Shown: positions 1 through 9,659, counted from the stretch's first letter. The stretch: DNA of 64,000 nt from Mucilaginibacter gossypiicola (GCF_900110105.1 NZ_FOCL01000010.1:124001-188000); one strand, 5' to 3'. A program made the numbers and translations. The notes: generated by a model from the letters alone, not told the origin.

Positions 1-2642
1 TGAAGTTTCCCTAAATTGGCCTTGTATAAGGATGCATAACCTACATCAAGTGGCAGCGCTTTATTAAGTAACATGCCGTTTGAATAACGTATGAAGTAAT
101 CAACGGTAAACGCTATTTTATTCTGCATAAAGCCTATATCGGCACCTAAACTGGTTTGATCATTCTTTTCCCAGGTAAGATCAGGATTGGCGAACCCGGT
201 TTGCTGAGTACCGAATAAACGGGTACTTCCTGATGCATAGTTTTGATTAAGAGCTATTGAGTTTACATAGGTAAAACTACCAATGTTGGCGTTCCCCGTA
301 CGGCCGTAACCACCTCTTAACTTTAGTTCGTTGATAGATAGTTTATCTAATGCTTCTTTCAAAAAAGGCTCTTCGGCCAAACGCCATCCCATAGAGAACG
401 AAGGAAAAACAGCGTACCGGTTATTTGGCCCGAAACGCGATGAACCATCCTGACGAACAGCCACAGTAAACAGGTATTTACGAGCGTAATCATAAGTTAA
501 CCTGCCGGCGTATGACACAAAAGTATTAGCATCAAATGCTTCTGATCCCACCGTGTTTGGCGAAGCCAGCGGACTATCAACCGCCGTTGTTATAAAGGTG
601 CCCGGCACACCGGCAGTATAGTTAATTTGTGAGTTATATTTCTGGGTAGAAAATAAGCCCAACAAGTTAAAATGATGCTTGCCTATTTGCTTATCATATG
701 TTGCTGTATTTTCCCAAACCCAATCAAAACTGGTGCGTGAATTATCTGCAGCGAATATACCCGCCAGCAAAGGGTTTGAATCTGAAGCTGTTGGAGCTAA
801 GCTATAAGCCATTGTACCCGGTATATAAGCATGCACCTGTTCGTTTTCTAAAGTGGCACCCAAATAGCTCTTTAATCTCAAACCGGCAATAGGTGTGTAC
901 TCCAGGAAGGTGTTGGCCAGCGTACGAAATGATCTTGAACGGTTAACTGATTTACTTAGAATATTTACAGGGTTATAAAAATTGCTGGCAGAAAAAACCG
1001 CCGTTGGCGACAGATTGTAATTCAAATCGCGGTCATAGGGTTCCTGGAAATCACCGTTCGCCTTGCGCACAGGCACAATTGGCTGAAAAGTTAATGCCTG
1101 GTTAAGCGGGCTTGGCAAATTTACAGGGGCAACTATGTTCGGTACACCAACCAAATAATCACTGGGATTAGCACCTGCTCCACTTGCCTGGCCTGATGAG
1201 GGTTGCCTGAACTGTTCGGAATATGATGGTGAAATTGAAAAAGCAAATTTTACATTTTTGATCAGGTCGGCATCCAGGTTTAACCGGGTGGTATAGCGGC
1301 TATAATCGGTTCCTATCAATACACCCTGTTGTTTAAAGAAACCAGCCGATGCATTAAAGCGTACCTTTTCGCTGCCACCGGCGGCATTCAGTTCAAAATC
1401 GCTTAAAGGTGCTGTTCTGAAAATAGCTTTTTGCCAGTCAACGTCAGGCAAGGCTGATATATCGCCATCTAAAATAGTAGGATATTGCAGGCCTTTTATC
1501 CGGCTCAGGGCTTTAACCTGGTCAACATATTGGTCCCGTTTTAAAACCTTTATAAACCTGTTTACTTGCTGTACACCGGTATAGGCAGTTACCGAAAATG
1601 TGGTTTTGCCGGCCTTGCCACGTTTGGTTGTAACCAGCACAACACCATTTGCCGCCCGCGAGCCATAGATAGCTGCTGAGGCCGCATCTTTTAATACTTC
1701 AATCGACTCGATATCGCCGGGGTTGATCAGGTTAAAATTGGCTGCGGTTTCAAGCGGATAACCATCAACCACATAAAGCGGGTCATTAGATGCGCTTAAT
1801 GAGCTTACCCCACGCACACGAATGGTTGGCGCTGCACCGGGTTTTGAACCCTGATCTGACTGTACCTGCACACCGGCTGCCAAACCGGCCAACGCTTCAC
1901 CGGGTGTTCCTACAGGCTGGTTGCCAATATTTTTACCATCAACTTTGGCAATGGCGGCAGTTACCGTTGCCCTTGATTGCGTACCATAACCAACAACCAC
2001 AACATCGCTAAGGGTATGCGGTGCATCGGCAAGGGTAACGTCAATAACCGTTCTGTTACCCACTACAACCTCCTGGCTCAACATGCCAATAAAGGAAAAC
2101 ACCAGGATACTTTTATCGCCGGGTACTTTTATGCTATACCCGCCATCGGCATTGGTTACCACACCCTGCTGGGTACCTTTAAGCACCACGCTTACGCCGG
2201 GGAGCGTTTGTCCTTTACTATCCGTAACCTTGCCCGTTATAGTAATAGCTATAGCTACTACCGGTTTAACAGGCAGTTGTTTTTTGCGGATCACAATGGT
2301 ATTGTTTTCGCCGGCAACAATCTCAACCAGGTCTTTATCAAAGCACTCGTCCAATACTTTTTTCAGTTCGGTATTTTTTGCGTTAAGCGTAACAGTACCG
2401 GCTGTATTAATGATATCGCCATCACAAATAAAATTGTAGCCGGTTTGTTTGGTGAGCTGCTTAAGCACCTCTTTTACAGGTGTATTTTTTGCACTAATAC
2501 TCACCTGCTGCGCCAAAGTAGCAGCACTTACCTGTAAAAGCGTAAGCATCATTATAATGATGGTGAGTTTCATTATCAATAGAAATTTAGGGATACGACA
2601 AGGCATCTTCCCGCACTTTTGTGCAGTAAAAATTTTATACAT
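1..2642 (-). CDS. SusC/RagA-type TonB-dependent outer-membrane receptor (partial, C-terminus beyond window)
   Basis: Reading the minus strand from ATG at 2642 gives an open frame to the left edge, about 880 codons. The N-terminus has a long signal peptide (a basic stretch, then MKLTIIMMLTLLQVSAATLA). An STN (secretin/TonB short N-terminal) domain follows at about residues 50-120, then a carboxypeptidase-regulatory-like beta domain (about 130-210, starting GKVTDSKGQTLPGVSVVLKG), a TonB plug (VVVGYGTQ to RGVSSLSASNDPLYVVDGYP) and the start of the barrel. SusC proteins import glycans or other oligomers across the outer membrane with a SusD lipoprotein, which would lie outside the window. The STN domain and the upstream FecR/ECF-sigma genes suggest substrate-induced signalling through the receptor. 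The first ATG was chosen because SusC proteins of this group start with such an extended leader. Confidence 0.93.
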   Translation of the reverse strand, partial: MYKIFTAQKCGKMPCRIPKFLLIMKLTIIIMMLTLLQVSAATLAQQVSISAKNTPVKEVLKQLTKQTGYNFICDGDIINTAGTVTLNAKNTELKKVLDECFDKDLVEIVAGENNTIVIRKKQLPVKPVVAIAITITGKVTDSKGQTLPGVSVVLKGTQQGVVTNADGGYSIKVPGDKSILVFSFIGMLSQEVVVGNRTVIDVTLADAPHTLSDVVVVGYGTQSRATVTAAIAKVDGKNIGNQPVGTPGEALAGLAAGVQVQSDQGSKPGAAPTIRVRGVSSLSASNDPLYVVDGYPLETAANFNLINPGDIESIEVLKDAASAAIYGSRAANGVVLVTTKRGKAGKTTFSVTAYTGVQQVNRFIKVLKRDQYVDQVKALSRIKGLQYPTILDGDISALPDVDWQKAIFRTAPLSDFELNAAGGSEKVRFNASAGFFKQQGVLIGTDYSRYTTRLNLDADLIKNVKFAFSISPSYSEQFRQPSSGQASGAGANPSDYLVGVPNIVAPVNLPSPLNQALTFQPIVPVRKANGDFQEPYDRDLNYNLSPTAVFSASNFYNPVNILSKSVNRSRSFRTLANTFLEYTPIAGLRLKSYLGATLENEQVHAYIPGTMAYSLAPTASDSNPLLAGIFAADNSRTSFDWVWENTATYDKQIGKHHFNLLGLFSTQKYNSQINYTAGVPGTFITTAVDSPLASPNTVGSEAFDANTFVSYAGRLTYDYARKYLFTVAVRQDGSSRFGPNNRYAVFPSFSMGWRLAEEPFLKEALDKLSINELKLRGGYGRTGNANIGSFTYVNSIALNQNYASGSTRLFGTQQTGFANPDLTWEKNDQTSLGADIGFMQNKIAFTVDYFIRYSNGMLLNKALPLDVGYASLYKANLGKL

Positions 2643-2717
2643 TTGTTTTGGGTTAAATAATTGGTTATGTGAATTAATTGGTATTTATCCTAATTAACCT
2701 AACAAGGCTAATCAACG

Positions 2718-2743
2718 CCGGGGGTGGGCTCAAACACTCCCGG
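2718..2743. terminator. Hairpin between the FecR gene and the susC-like gene
   Basis: Nine-base arms (CCGGGGGTG and CACTCCCGG, one G-T type mismatch) are separated by 8 nt. The hairpin lies downstream of the FecR stop and 75 nt upstream of the receptor start. There is no T-run on the minus-strand side, so it may attenuate rather than end transcription from fecR into the receptor gene. Confidence 0.4.
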
Positions 2744-2767
2744 TTTTTGGATATTTTGGGGATGTAA

Positions 2768-3928
2768 TTATTTTGCTATAACGGTAACCCTCCTTTCTTC
2801 GGTAATAAAACGTACTTTATTAACTAATTCTATGTTTTTAAGTAAACTGGCCAGCCCTTTTGAGCGGGAGTAGTTACCGTAAAAATTAACATTCGTCATA
2901 TCGCCCTTAAAAACAACATCAACATCATACCATCTTGATATTTTTTTCATTATAGTGGTGATGTTTTCATTATTGAAGATGAAGCTGTCATTTTTCCATG
3001 CCATTACCTCCTCTATATTAGCCTGCTTTACAGTTACACCCTCATTTGGGTTATTAACCGCCATTTGCCCGGGTTTGATCAGGGTTGACCGGTTCTGGTA
3101 GTTTATTTTCACCGAACCTTCAAGCAAGGTGGTGGAGATGCTTTGCTCATCGGTATAAGCGCTAACATTGAAATGAGTACCTAAAACTTCAACAACCTCT
3201 TTACCGTTCACATCTATTTTAAAAGGCATGGTTTTGTTTTTGGCAACTTCAAAATACGCTTCGCCTGTTAAAGTAACCTTCCTTTCGGTACCGGAGAAAG
3301 CGGCAGGGAATGATAATACCGAAGCTGAGTTTAACCAAACTTTAGTACCATCGGCCAGGGTGATATTATATTTTCCGCCACGGGGTATGGCAATGGTGTT
3401 CATTGCATTATCAGCGTCATGCTTTTTATTTTCGTCGCTTTTACTGATAACTATTCCGTTGCCGGATTTTGAGATAGCAGCATTACCTTGTTTGCTTAAC
3501 ACACCATTTTGGGCATCGCCAAGTGTTATTGTGTTTCCGTTGGCCAACGTTAATACTGCTTTATCCGAACCGGGCCCGATATCCTTTTTTGCGATATTAT
3601 TAGTGATGGCAACCTGATTGTCTTGCCCCTTTTTATTGCTCTTAATGAAATAAATACCTGCTGATGCAAACAGGAGAACAGCGGCTGCAGCGGCATATGA
3701 CCACCTGCGTATTTTTACCACCGGTGCCTCCTGAAGATGCAAACTCGCCTGCAATTTGTGGCGCAGTAATGCCCTGAGCCGCTCCTGATCTGCAATATCA
3801 ATGTTTGCCAGGTGCTCATCCAGCAGGCCATTATCAAACTGATATTTTTTGATCAGAATTTCCTCTTCGGGGGTGTGTTCACCTCTTAAATATTTCTCGC
3901 AAAGAGAAAGATATTGATCTTCTGTCAT
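2768..3928 (-). CDS. FecR-family anti-sigma factor
   Basis: Reading from the second ATG (MTEDQYLSLCEKYLRGEHTPEEE, 3928) gives about 386 aa; an ATG three codons earlier at 3937 is also possible. The cytoplasmic N-terminus (about 1-75) is followed by one membrane helix (SYAAAAAVLLFASAGIYFI, about 80-98) and a periplasmic FecR domain (IAIPRGGKYNITLADGTKVWLNSASVLSFP onward) with a C-terminal DUF4974-like part. FecR proteins hold an ECF sigma factor and release it when the STN domain of a loaded TonB receptor contacts their periplasmic part. The neighbours fit this: the receptor lies downstream and the sigma gene is divergent, 190 nt upstream. Confidence 0.92.
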   Translation of the reverse strand: MTEDQYLSLCEKYLRGEHTPEEEILIKKYQFDNGLLDEHLANIDIADQERLRALLRHKLQASLHLQEAPVVKIRRWSYAAAAAVLLFASAGIYFIKSNKKGQDNQVAITNNIAKKDIGPGSDKAVLTLANGNTITLGDAQNGVLSKQGNAAISKSGNGIVISKSDENKKHDADNAMNTIAIPRGGKYNITLADGTKVWLNSASVLSFPAAFSGTERKVTLTGEAYFEVAKNKTMPFKIDVNGKEVVEVLGTHFNVSAYTDEQSISTTLLEGSVKINYQNRSTLIKPGQMAVNNPNEGVTVKQANIEEVMAWKNDSFIFNNENITTIMKKISRWYDVDVVFKGDMTNVNFYGNYSRSKGLASLLKNIELVNKVRFITEERRVTVIAK

Positions 3929-4118
3929 GAATAGCACAATTGCTGGTGTTTACAATTTGGTTTACATAAGTATAGATACATACCAGCGATGCAACACACA
4001 TAAAAAAATAAAATTATTTTATGACCACACTTTCATTCCCAGGATACCGGTACAGCACGGGATGAATAAATATTTTTATTCCTAATTTATAATCCATAGT
4101 TTTATCTTACCCAATTAT

Positions 4119-4706
4119 ATGCTAAGTGATAATTTAACAGACTCAGAACTATTTGAGGCTATTATACTTAACGACCAAAAGGCATTCAATCAGTTGTTTG
4201 AGCGTCACTGGTTTAAAGTTTATAGCGTTGCTTATAAGTATGTTAAAGATGAAGAATCGGCCCTGGAAATTGCGCACGATATTTTTCTGAATATCTGGAA
4301 CAGGCGCGAACAACTTCAAATCAATTCATTTAAAAGCTATGTAATTACTGCGGCCAGCTATCACGGTATCCGTAAAAAACAAACTACGGCAGGTGTTCCG
4401 GTGCAATATGTTGAGGATTACGAGAATGAAAGTTTGCTCGTAGCACATCCGTATGCCCACAACCAGGGCGAACTTAACATAGGCGAAAAGGAAGTTAACG
4501 ACACCATTGAATCACTACTGAATAACCTTCCCAAAAGGTGCAGGGAGATCTATTACATGAGCAGACGCGACCACCTGTCTATCAGTGAAATTGCCGAACA
4601 GCTTAATATCTCAAAACGAACGGTAGAAAACCAGTTAACCACCGCATTAAAACATCTGCGCACTTCTTTAAAATTCGTTATACTGTTTACTTATTTTATA
4701 AGTTAA
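4119..4706 (+). CDS. RNA polymerase ECF-type sigma factor
   Basis: 195 aa. Region 2 (about 10-80) includes DQKAFNQLFERHWFKVYSVAYKYVKDEESALEIAHDIFLNIW. Region 4 (about 125-185) includes LPKRCREIYYMSRRDHLSISEIAEQLNIS followed by KRTVENQLTTALKHLR, a helix-turn-helix for the -35 element. This is the typical Bacteroidetes ECF family paired with FecR and SusC. It is transcribed away from the FecR gene, so a shared 190-bp region (3929-4118) probably holds both promoters. The C-terminal FVILFTYFIS is hydrophobic, as in many members of this family. Confidence 0.93.
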   Translation: MLSDNLTDSELFEAIILNDQKAFNQLFERHWFKVYSVAYKYVKDEESALEIAHDIFLNIWNRREQLQINSFKSYVITAASYHGIRKKQTTAGVPVQYVEDYENESLLVAHPYAHNQGELNIGEKEVNDTIESLLNNLPKRCREIYYMSRRDHLSISEIAEQLNISKRTVENQLTTALKHLRTSLKFVILFTYFIS

Positions 4707-4931
4707 GCCTGCACGGAGTTTCAAAACCAATCCTGATATTCTTAAAGATAAAGTACCTGTATCTTCCGCTAATTTAAAATAACGGCAAATCCAACAGGGG
4801 GTATGTCTAACTGAGGTCACCATTTGTCCGGTTCATACATCAACCACTTCCATAATCTGGATGGCGGTGTACTTTTGTTATGCCCAACGATGAGGAAAGC
4901 ATCTGAAGGTTAATTTATTAACAAGCTAATT

Positions 4932-5996
4932 ATGAAAAACATGAACAACGAAACAAACTTCAGCCGCCGCCGCTTTCTTGGTATCACCGCACTAACAGTT
5001 GCAGCTGCAGAATTAGGCGGTCTCGGTTTGCTTAAAGCCGAAACCAGGCATACTGATTCATCAAACCAACAAAATAACCATTTGTCTACCGCAACCTTCG
5101 ATACCATTAAACAGGTAAAAACAAGCCTGCTTGATATTGGGTATGCAGAAAGCGGCCCGGCAAACGGACAGCCTGTCATTCTGCTTCATGGATGGCCATA
5201 TGATATACATAGCTATGCTGAAGTATCAGCAATACTTGCCAAAGCCGGCTACAGGGTAATAGTACCTCATTTACGCGGGCATGGCACAACACAATTCCTT
5301 TCTGCACAAACTTTCAGAAACGGGCAGCAGGCCGCAATAGCTACAGATGTCATTGCGCTGATGGACGCCCTGAAAATAGACCGCGCCATTATCGGCGGGT
5401 TTGACTGGGGCGCTCGTACAGCAAACATCGTGGCTGCATTATGGCCTGAGCGTTGTAAAGCAATGGTTTCGGTAAGTGGTTACCTGATTGGCAGCCAGGA
5501 AGCCAACAAAAAACCACTGCCGCCAAAAGCTGAGTTATCATGGTGGTACCAGTTTTATTTTAGCACCGAGCGCGGCCGTATGGGTTACGAAGCCAACCGC
5601 CGCGATTTTAACAGGCTTATTTGGGAAACCGCATCTCCTACCTGGAAATTTGACGACGCAACCTTTGCACAAACAGCACCATCATTTGATAACCCCGACC
5701 ATGTTGCCATAGTGATCCACAATTACCGCTGGCGCCTGGGCCTTGCCGAAGGTGAGGCAAAATATGACGAAATGGAAAAAAAGCTGGCAACTGCTCCTCC
5801 TATCATTGTACCTACCGTAACCCTTGAAGGCGACGCCAACGGCGCTCCCCACCCTAAACCCGCTGATTATGCTGCCCGCTTTAAAGGTAAATATGCACAC
5901 CATACCATTAACGGAGGTATAGGCCACAATTTGCCGCAGGAGGCACCAAAAGCCTTCGCCGATGCGATAGTGGAAGCAGAGAGTTTCGCAAAATAA
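4932..5996 (+). CDS. Tat-exported alpha/beta hydrolase, epoxide hydrolase/haloalkane dehalogenase-like
   Basis: 354 aa. The twin-arginine leader SRRRFLGITALTVAAAE (about 10-27) predicts export of the folded enzyme. The alpha/beta-hydrolase fold shows the oxyanion-hole motif HGWPYD (about 85), the nucleophile elbow GGFDWGA with Asp158, and the catalytic histidine His332 in GGIGHNLPQEAP. An aspartate nucleophile followed by Trp is typical of epoxide hydrolases and haloalkane dehalogenases rather than of serine esterases. The substrate cannot be read from sequence. The gene is alone, with the Ohr gene 113 nt downstream. The start gives the complete Tat motif. Confidence 0.88.
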   Translation: MKNMNNETNFSRRRFLGITALTVAAAELGGLGLLKAETRHTDSSNQQNNHLSTATFDTIKQVKTSLLDIGYAESGPANGQPVILLHGWPYDIHSYAEVSAILAKAGYRVIVPHLRGHGTTQFLSAQTFRNGQQAAIATDVIALMDALKIDRAIIGGFDWGARTANIVAALWPERCKAMVSVSGYLIGSQEANKKPLPPKAELSWWYQFYFSTERGRMGYEANRRDFNRLIWETASPTWKFDDATFAQTAPSFDNPDHVAIVIHNYRWRLGLAEGEAKYDEMEKKLATAPPIIVPTVTLEGDANGAPHPKPADYAARFKGKYAHHTINGGIGHNLPQEAPKAFADAIVEAESFAK

Positions 5997-6012
5997 TCCT
6001 AATGGAGCAGAA

Positions 6013-6042
6013 CATCAGGGTCCTCTGCGAGCGACCCTGATG
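6013..6042. terminator. Hairpin after the alpha/beta hydrolase gene
   Basis: Perfect 10-bp arms (CATCAGGGTC and GACCCTGATG) with a 10-nt loop, 17 nt after the stop codon. There is no strong T-run, so the hairpin may act as a weak terminator or protect the 3' end of the transcript. Confidence 0.5.
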
Positions 6043-6109
6043 GGACAAAATTTATAAAGAGCTAAAAGCAGAACGCACAAAGCTTAAAGCGGATAAAATA
6101 CTATATATC

Positions 6110-6580
6110 ATGGAAACAATAACAGTAATTGATACTACCAATAACGCGCAGATCATTGCGGATAAAGTACTATATACAGGTAAAGTGAAAACAACCGGAG
6201 GCCGCGAAGGTGCTGCCAAAAGCACAGATGGACGTTTGGATGTAAACCTATCTACCCCGGGTGGATCAGGCAGCGGGACTAATCCCGAGCAGTTATTTGC
6301 GGCCGGATGGTCGGCTTGTTTTATTGGCGCTATGAGGCGTAACGCAGCAGGCTTACAGATCGCGATTCCAAATGATACCGCTGTTGAAGCCGAGATTGAC
6401 CTGGCAACAACCGGCGAAGGCAGCAGCCTGGCCTTTAGCCTTCAGGCACGCCTGTATGTTTATCTTCCCGGGCTTACAACTGAGCAAGCCAATACTGTAG
6501 TTGCAGCGGCACATCAAACCTGCCCATATTCAAAAGCCACACGCGGCAATATTAACGTTCACATTAGTGTTTCTGTTTAA
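6110..6580 (+). CDS. ohr: Organic hydroperoxide resistance protein (Ohr/OsmC family)
   Basis: 156 aa. Ohr proteins are thiol peroxidases that reduce organic and lipid hydroperoxides. The core has KVLYTGKVKTTGGREG at about 23-38, then STPGGSGSGTNPEQLFAAGWSACF with the peroxidatic cysteine Cys70, and TCPYSKATRGN with the resolving cysteine Cys138. The order and spacing are those of Ohr rather than OsmC or YhfA. The N-terminus is about 20 residues longer than in typical Ohr proteins, which begin near KVLYT. The extension looks like the result of a local duplication: the DNA just upstream of the ATG encodes ADKILYI in frame, copying ADKVLYT of the true N-terminus. A strong terminator follows. Confidence 0.93.
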   Translation: METITVIDTTNNAQIIADKVLYTGKVKTTGGREGAAKSTDGRLDVNLSTPGGSGSGTNPEQLFAAGWSACFIGAMRRNAAGLQIAIPNDTAVEAEIDLATTGEGSSLAFSLQARLYVYLPGLTTEQANTVVAAAHQTCPYSKATRGNINVHISVSV

Positions 6581-6627
6581 TAGCGGGCGCAATAAACAGA
6601 AACCGGAATATTATAAGCAGATAACAT

Positions 6628-6684
6628 AAACCGGCTGCAATACACCTTCCAAAATTCAAGGTATATTGCAGCCGGTTTGTTTTC
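6628..6684 (+). terminator. Strong intrinsic terminator after ohr
   Basis: A 21-nt arm starting AAACCGGCTGCAATA (6628-6648) pairs with 6658-6678, with one or two mismatches and a 9-nt loop. The right arm ends in a T-rich run (GGTTTGTTTTCG). Confidence 0.85.
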
Positions 6685-6848
6685 GTCTCCTCGGGGTATC
6701 TCGCAGATTTAATTAATCATGCGTAAATCCCCCTTTTGACTAAATTTAACAACGGTTATTTTGATCCAACACACACATCTTTCAGGAATAAATAAATAGC
6801 TTTATAATCATCAATTAGTTATACTACCTTCCTTAACCCTATTGAGCT

Positions 6849-7943
6849 ATGAAAAAACTTTTGTTCCTGCTGCTCGCCGCCTTTCCCGCATTTAGTTACG
6901 CGCAAAAAGATTCCATATTGGTACTATCAGATGTACATGTACACCTGGACACAACATGGAGTACCTTTTATCATACGGACACAGATTCCTCACTCTTTTT
7001 GTCGGCCATCAACAATATTAAACCGGGGAAATACCCATTTATCATTATGCCCGGTGATCTGCTTAAACATAAAGGTCATAGCAAGCAGGTAATGAAAACA
7101 ACGTTTGCCTATATTATTAAACATGTCCAGAACATAGATAAACGCGCAATCATCCTGCCTGCATTAGGGAATAATGATTGCATGGCACATAATGTACCCG
7201 ACGCCGAGACTTATGACGTTTTCTATAAATCCCTGCTCAAACCAATTGACCAGAATGGGGAAATAAAAAAGACGTTTTATAAAGGAGGGTATTACGTTTA
7301 CGAAAAGAATGACCTGTCAATCATCGTATTAAACACGGTGCTTTTTATGAGCGAAAATAAAAATCTGGCACCGGCAGCGCGGGCTGAATTAAAATGGCTG
7401 GAATACAAATTAAGTACACTTAAACGCAATCAATCGGTTTGGCTCGTTTACCACGTCCCTCCGGGCATCGATCGTTATTCAAAATCACCCTCATGGCAGG
7501 ATAGCATTCAGTTGGCGTACACACACATCATAAAAAAGTATGCTTCGCTTATCAAACTTCAACTGGCGGGACATACCCATATGGCGGACGTTAAATTAAT
7601 GATCAATAATGGGAAGCTGCTCTCCCCTGTTGTGATAGCCCCGGGCCTCGATACCCGGAACGGAAATAACCCAGCCTACCAGGTGATGCATTATAATGAA
7701 CGGGATAAAAAGATAAACGAGATAAATACCTATTATACCGATTCCATAAGTAATCTTAAATGGCATTCCTTTACTTTCAAAGATCTTGGTTTTAAATTTC
7801 TGCTGGATTGTAACCACGGCAGCAGTATAGGAGCCGCGTTTGTTAAGCATTACACTATAGATAGGGGCACTACAAAGTCTGCAGACGGCGCAGTCATCGC
7901 CTGGGATGATGATTTTTGCATGACATCAAAATTAGATCATTGA
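6849..7943 (+). CDS. Secreted calcineurin-like metallophosphoesterase
   Basis: 364 aa. The signal peptide is MKKLLFLLLAAFPAFSYAQ. Metal-binding motifs appear in the usual order: SDVHVHLD (about 27-34), PGDLLKHKG (about 73), LGNNDCMAHN (about 112), VYHVPPG (about 201) and AGHTHMAD (about 240). GNND takes the place of the commoner GNHD; this variant occurs in the polyphosphatase/sphingomyelinase-like branch, so the enzyme may act on a phosphodiester or polyphosphate in the periplasm. That substrate call is inference. The gene stands alone, and a long palindromic element separates it from the convergent dipeptidase gene. Confidence 0.85.
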   Translation: MKKLLFLLLAAFPAFSYAQKDSILVLSDVHVHLDTTWSTFYHTDTDSSLFLSAINNIKPGKYPFIIMPGDLLKHKGHSKQVMKTTFAYIIKHVQNIDKRAIILPALGNNDCMAHNVPDAETYDVFYKSLLKPIDQNGEIKKTFYKGGYYVYEKNDLSIIVLNTVLFMSENKNLAPAARAELKWLEYKLSTLKRNQSVWLVYHVPPGIDRYSKSPSWQDSIQLAYTHIIKKYASLIKLQLAGHTHMADVKLMINNGKLLSPVVIAPGLDTRNGNNPAYQVMHYNERDKKINEINTYYTDSISNLKWHSFTFKDLGFKFLLDCNHGSSIGAAFVKHYTIDRGTTKSADGAVIAWDDDFCMTSKLDH

Positions 7944-7972
7944 GTGTAGAATTGAACAAAGGATTAAAAAAA

Positions 7973-8081
7973 CGCCCCTCTTGAGAGGGCGCGCGGAGGA
8001 ACGAGTGATAGTAGGGTGTGTCTCTGCTATGAGTATCCTATCAAAGCAGAAACACACCCCTCCACCCCTCTCAAGAGGGGA
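7973..8081. repeat. REP-like long palindromic intergenic element
   Basis: The outer units GCCCCTCTTGAGAGGG (7974-7989) and CCCCTCTCAAGAGGGG (8065-8080) are each self-complementary and also pair with each other. Inner arms near 8013-8028 (AGGGTGTGTCTCTGC) and 8045-8060 (GCAGAAACACACCCCT) extend the fold. The element lies between two convergent genes and could end transcription of both. It resembles REP/BIME-type elements mobilised by RAYT transposases, but no such transposase is in the window. Confidence 0.7.
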
Positions 8082-8130
8082 ATCGCACAATACCATGCTC
8101 TTTTTATTAAGCTAAAGGTGATGGCGCGAC

Positions 8131-9434
8131 CTACTGACGGCCGGAAGTAGCTGCATCAAATACCCGGCAAAAGTTGCCCCCTCCTATCTTGCCAATTTCA
8201 TCTGCACTGAAGCCGGTTTTTAGCATAGCGTCAACAACTGCGTAATAAAATCCAACTTTCTGATCCTGCCAGGCTTCGTTGGTGCGTTCGCCAACCCTGC
8301 CTCTGTTCGGGCCAGCGCCGGGGCCATTTCTGCCATTATCCCCGGGGGTACCAGGGCCATTACGTCTGTCATCACCAGGACCATTTCTGCCATTATCGCC
8401 GGGGCCTCCATCATGATGATCATCTGGACCACCACCCGGCGGCGGGCTTTGATTACCGGGCTTAGGGCCGAAACCACCGCCAGCTCTGAAAGCCGGGGTC
8501 AGTTTGGTATCGTACCTATACCAACATGGTCAACCCCGATAATATCTACTAAAGCCCGGATGTTTTGGGCATATTCTAACGGGCTATCGGCCAAATGCGT
8601 CCATACACCAATTACCCCGCCTGCATCGGCAACAATTTTCGCCTGCTCTTTGCTGATGAGCCTTGGCTTCATCATACCTGCCATATTGGGATTTTGACCC
8701 AATTGGGTATCAAGACCAGTATGTGAAATAATAACCGGGCTGGCCGCCAGCTTAAGCGCTGCTGCTATGGTTTCGCCGTTAGCATGGGCAAGGTCGATAA
8801 GGATACCCAACCGGTTACATTCTTTGATGATATCGGCACCAAACGCAGTTAAACCTCCCCAACGTGCAGGGTTTGTATACACATCGCCCAATGGTACCGA
8901 AGCGTCATTATCATGAAGAAGCCCGAGATGCCTCAATCCGCGGTCATAAGCTACAGAAAGCCTGTCCAGTTTTCCTTCCAGGAAATGACCGCCTTCAATA
9001 GATTGGATCACGGTAGGCTGGTGCTTATCATGAGCTGTTTTCAAGTCGGCCAGGTTAAGGGACCTTTTTATACCGTTATTTTTTAATTGCTGATCCATAG
9101 CGGCAAGGCCATTCATGAACCTGTCGTAGGCCTCCCCGGGATTATTCAGCTTTTGATAATCAAGGGCAAAAGTCATGCAGATGGCAGATAAACCAGACCG
9201 TTTCATTTCGCCGGCGAGATCAATGTCAGGGCCGGGCATTCCGGCCGAGGTAAGCGGCACATCGATATGATTATGCGTGTCAATGCCGATTGTTGCAGCC
9301 ACAATTGCGGCTACCCTTGGGTCTATCTCGTTGGCAGCCCATGTTGCCAATGGACTAAGCATTACTGCAGCGCCCGTGCCTGCAAGGGCTGTAATGAACT
9401 CACGGCGAGACCATGTGGATTGATATTTTATCAT
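8131..9434 (-). pseudogene. Membrane dipeptidase (peptidase M19), interrupted by a one-base frameshift
   Basis: From ATG at 9434 the protein starts MIKYQSTWSRREFITALAGTG, a twin-arginine leader. It continues through M19 renal-dipeptidase motifs: IDTHNHIDVP (zinc ligands), IQSIEGGHFL, RGLRHLGLLHDND, IDLAHAN, PVIISHTG and GVDHVGIGT. At about 8511-8516 the frame breaks: the sequence reads GIGT then IPN and stop, while a shift of one base restores DTKLTPAFRAGG and the usual C-terminus (ERTNEAWQDQKVGFYYAVVD, then KIGGGNFCRVFDAA) to a TAG at 8131-8133. The restored part holds a Gly/Asn-rich insert with repeated NGRNGPG units. Either the gene is recently inactivated or a base was lost in sequencing. 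The family hydrolyses dipeptides with two bound zinc ions. Confidence 0.85.
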
Positions 9435-9626
9435 GATTAATGGTGGACTATTTTCCAACTGTTCAAATATAGCCGGGCACACAGTCAGCGCCTAACGTAA
9501 TCGGCAGTCGGCTCTTTTTCACCGACTAAGCCCTGAAATAAACTGACGGAAGTTACAAGCTGGTTCTGCTCAATATTAAAGTTCATATCCCTCATTTTAG
9601 GGATTTCCTAAAACAAAAAGGTTCAA

Positions 9627-9634
9627 TAGCTTTG
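9627..9634 (+). promoter_or_regulatory. Bacteroidota-type -7 promoter element for the thioesterase gene
   Basis: TAGCTTTG matches the Bacteroidota -7 consensus TANNTTTG and lies 25 nt before the ATG at 9660. No good -33 element (TTTG or TTG) is visible at the usual distance, so the call is tentative. Confidence 0.45.
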
Positions 9635-9659
9635 CAATCCAACAAACAGGTTAATTATT

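Noticed and set aside
1977..2537. Plus-strand ORFs of 73-186 codons at 1790-2697
   Set aside because: They are antisense to the well-supported SusC frame.
8220..8477. 85-codon minus-strand ORF
   Set aside because: It is an out-of-frame reading of the Gly/Asn-rich part of the frameshifted dipeptidase gene.
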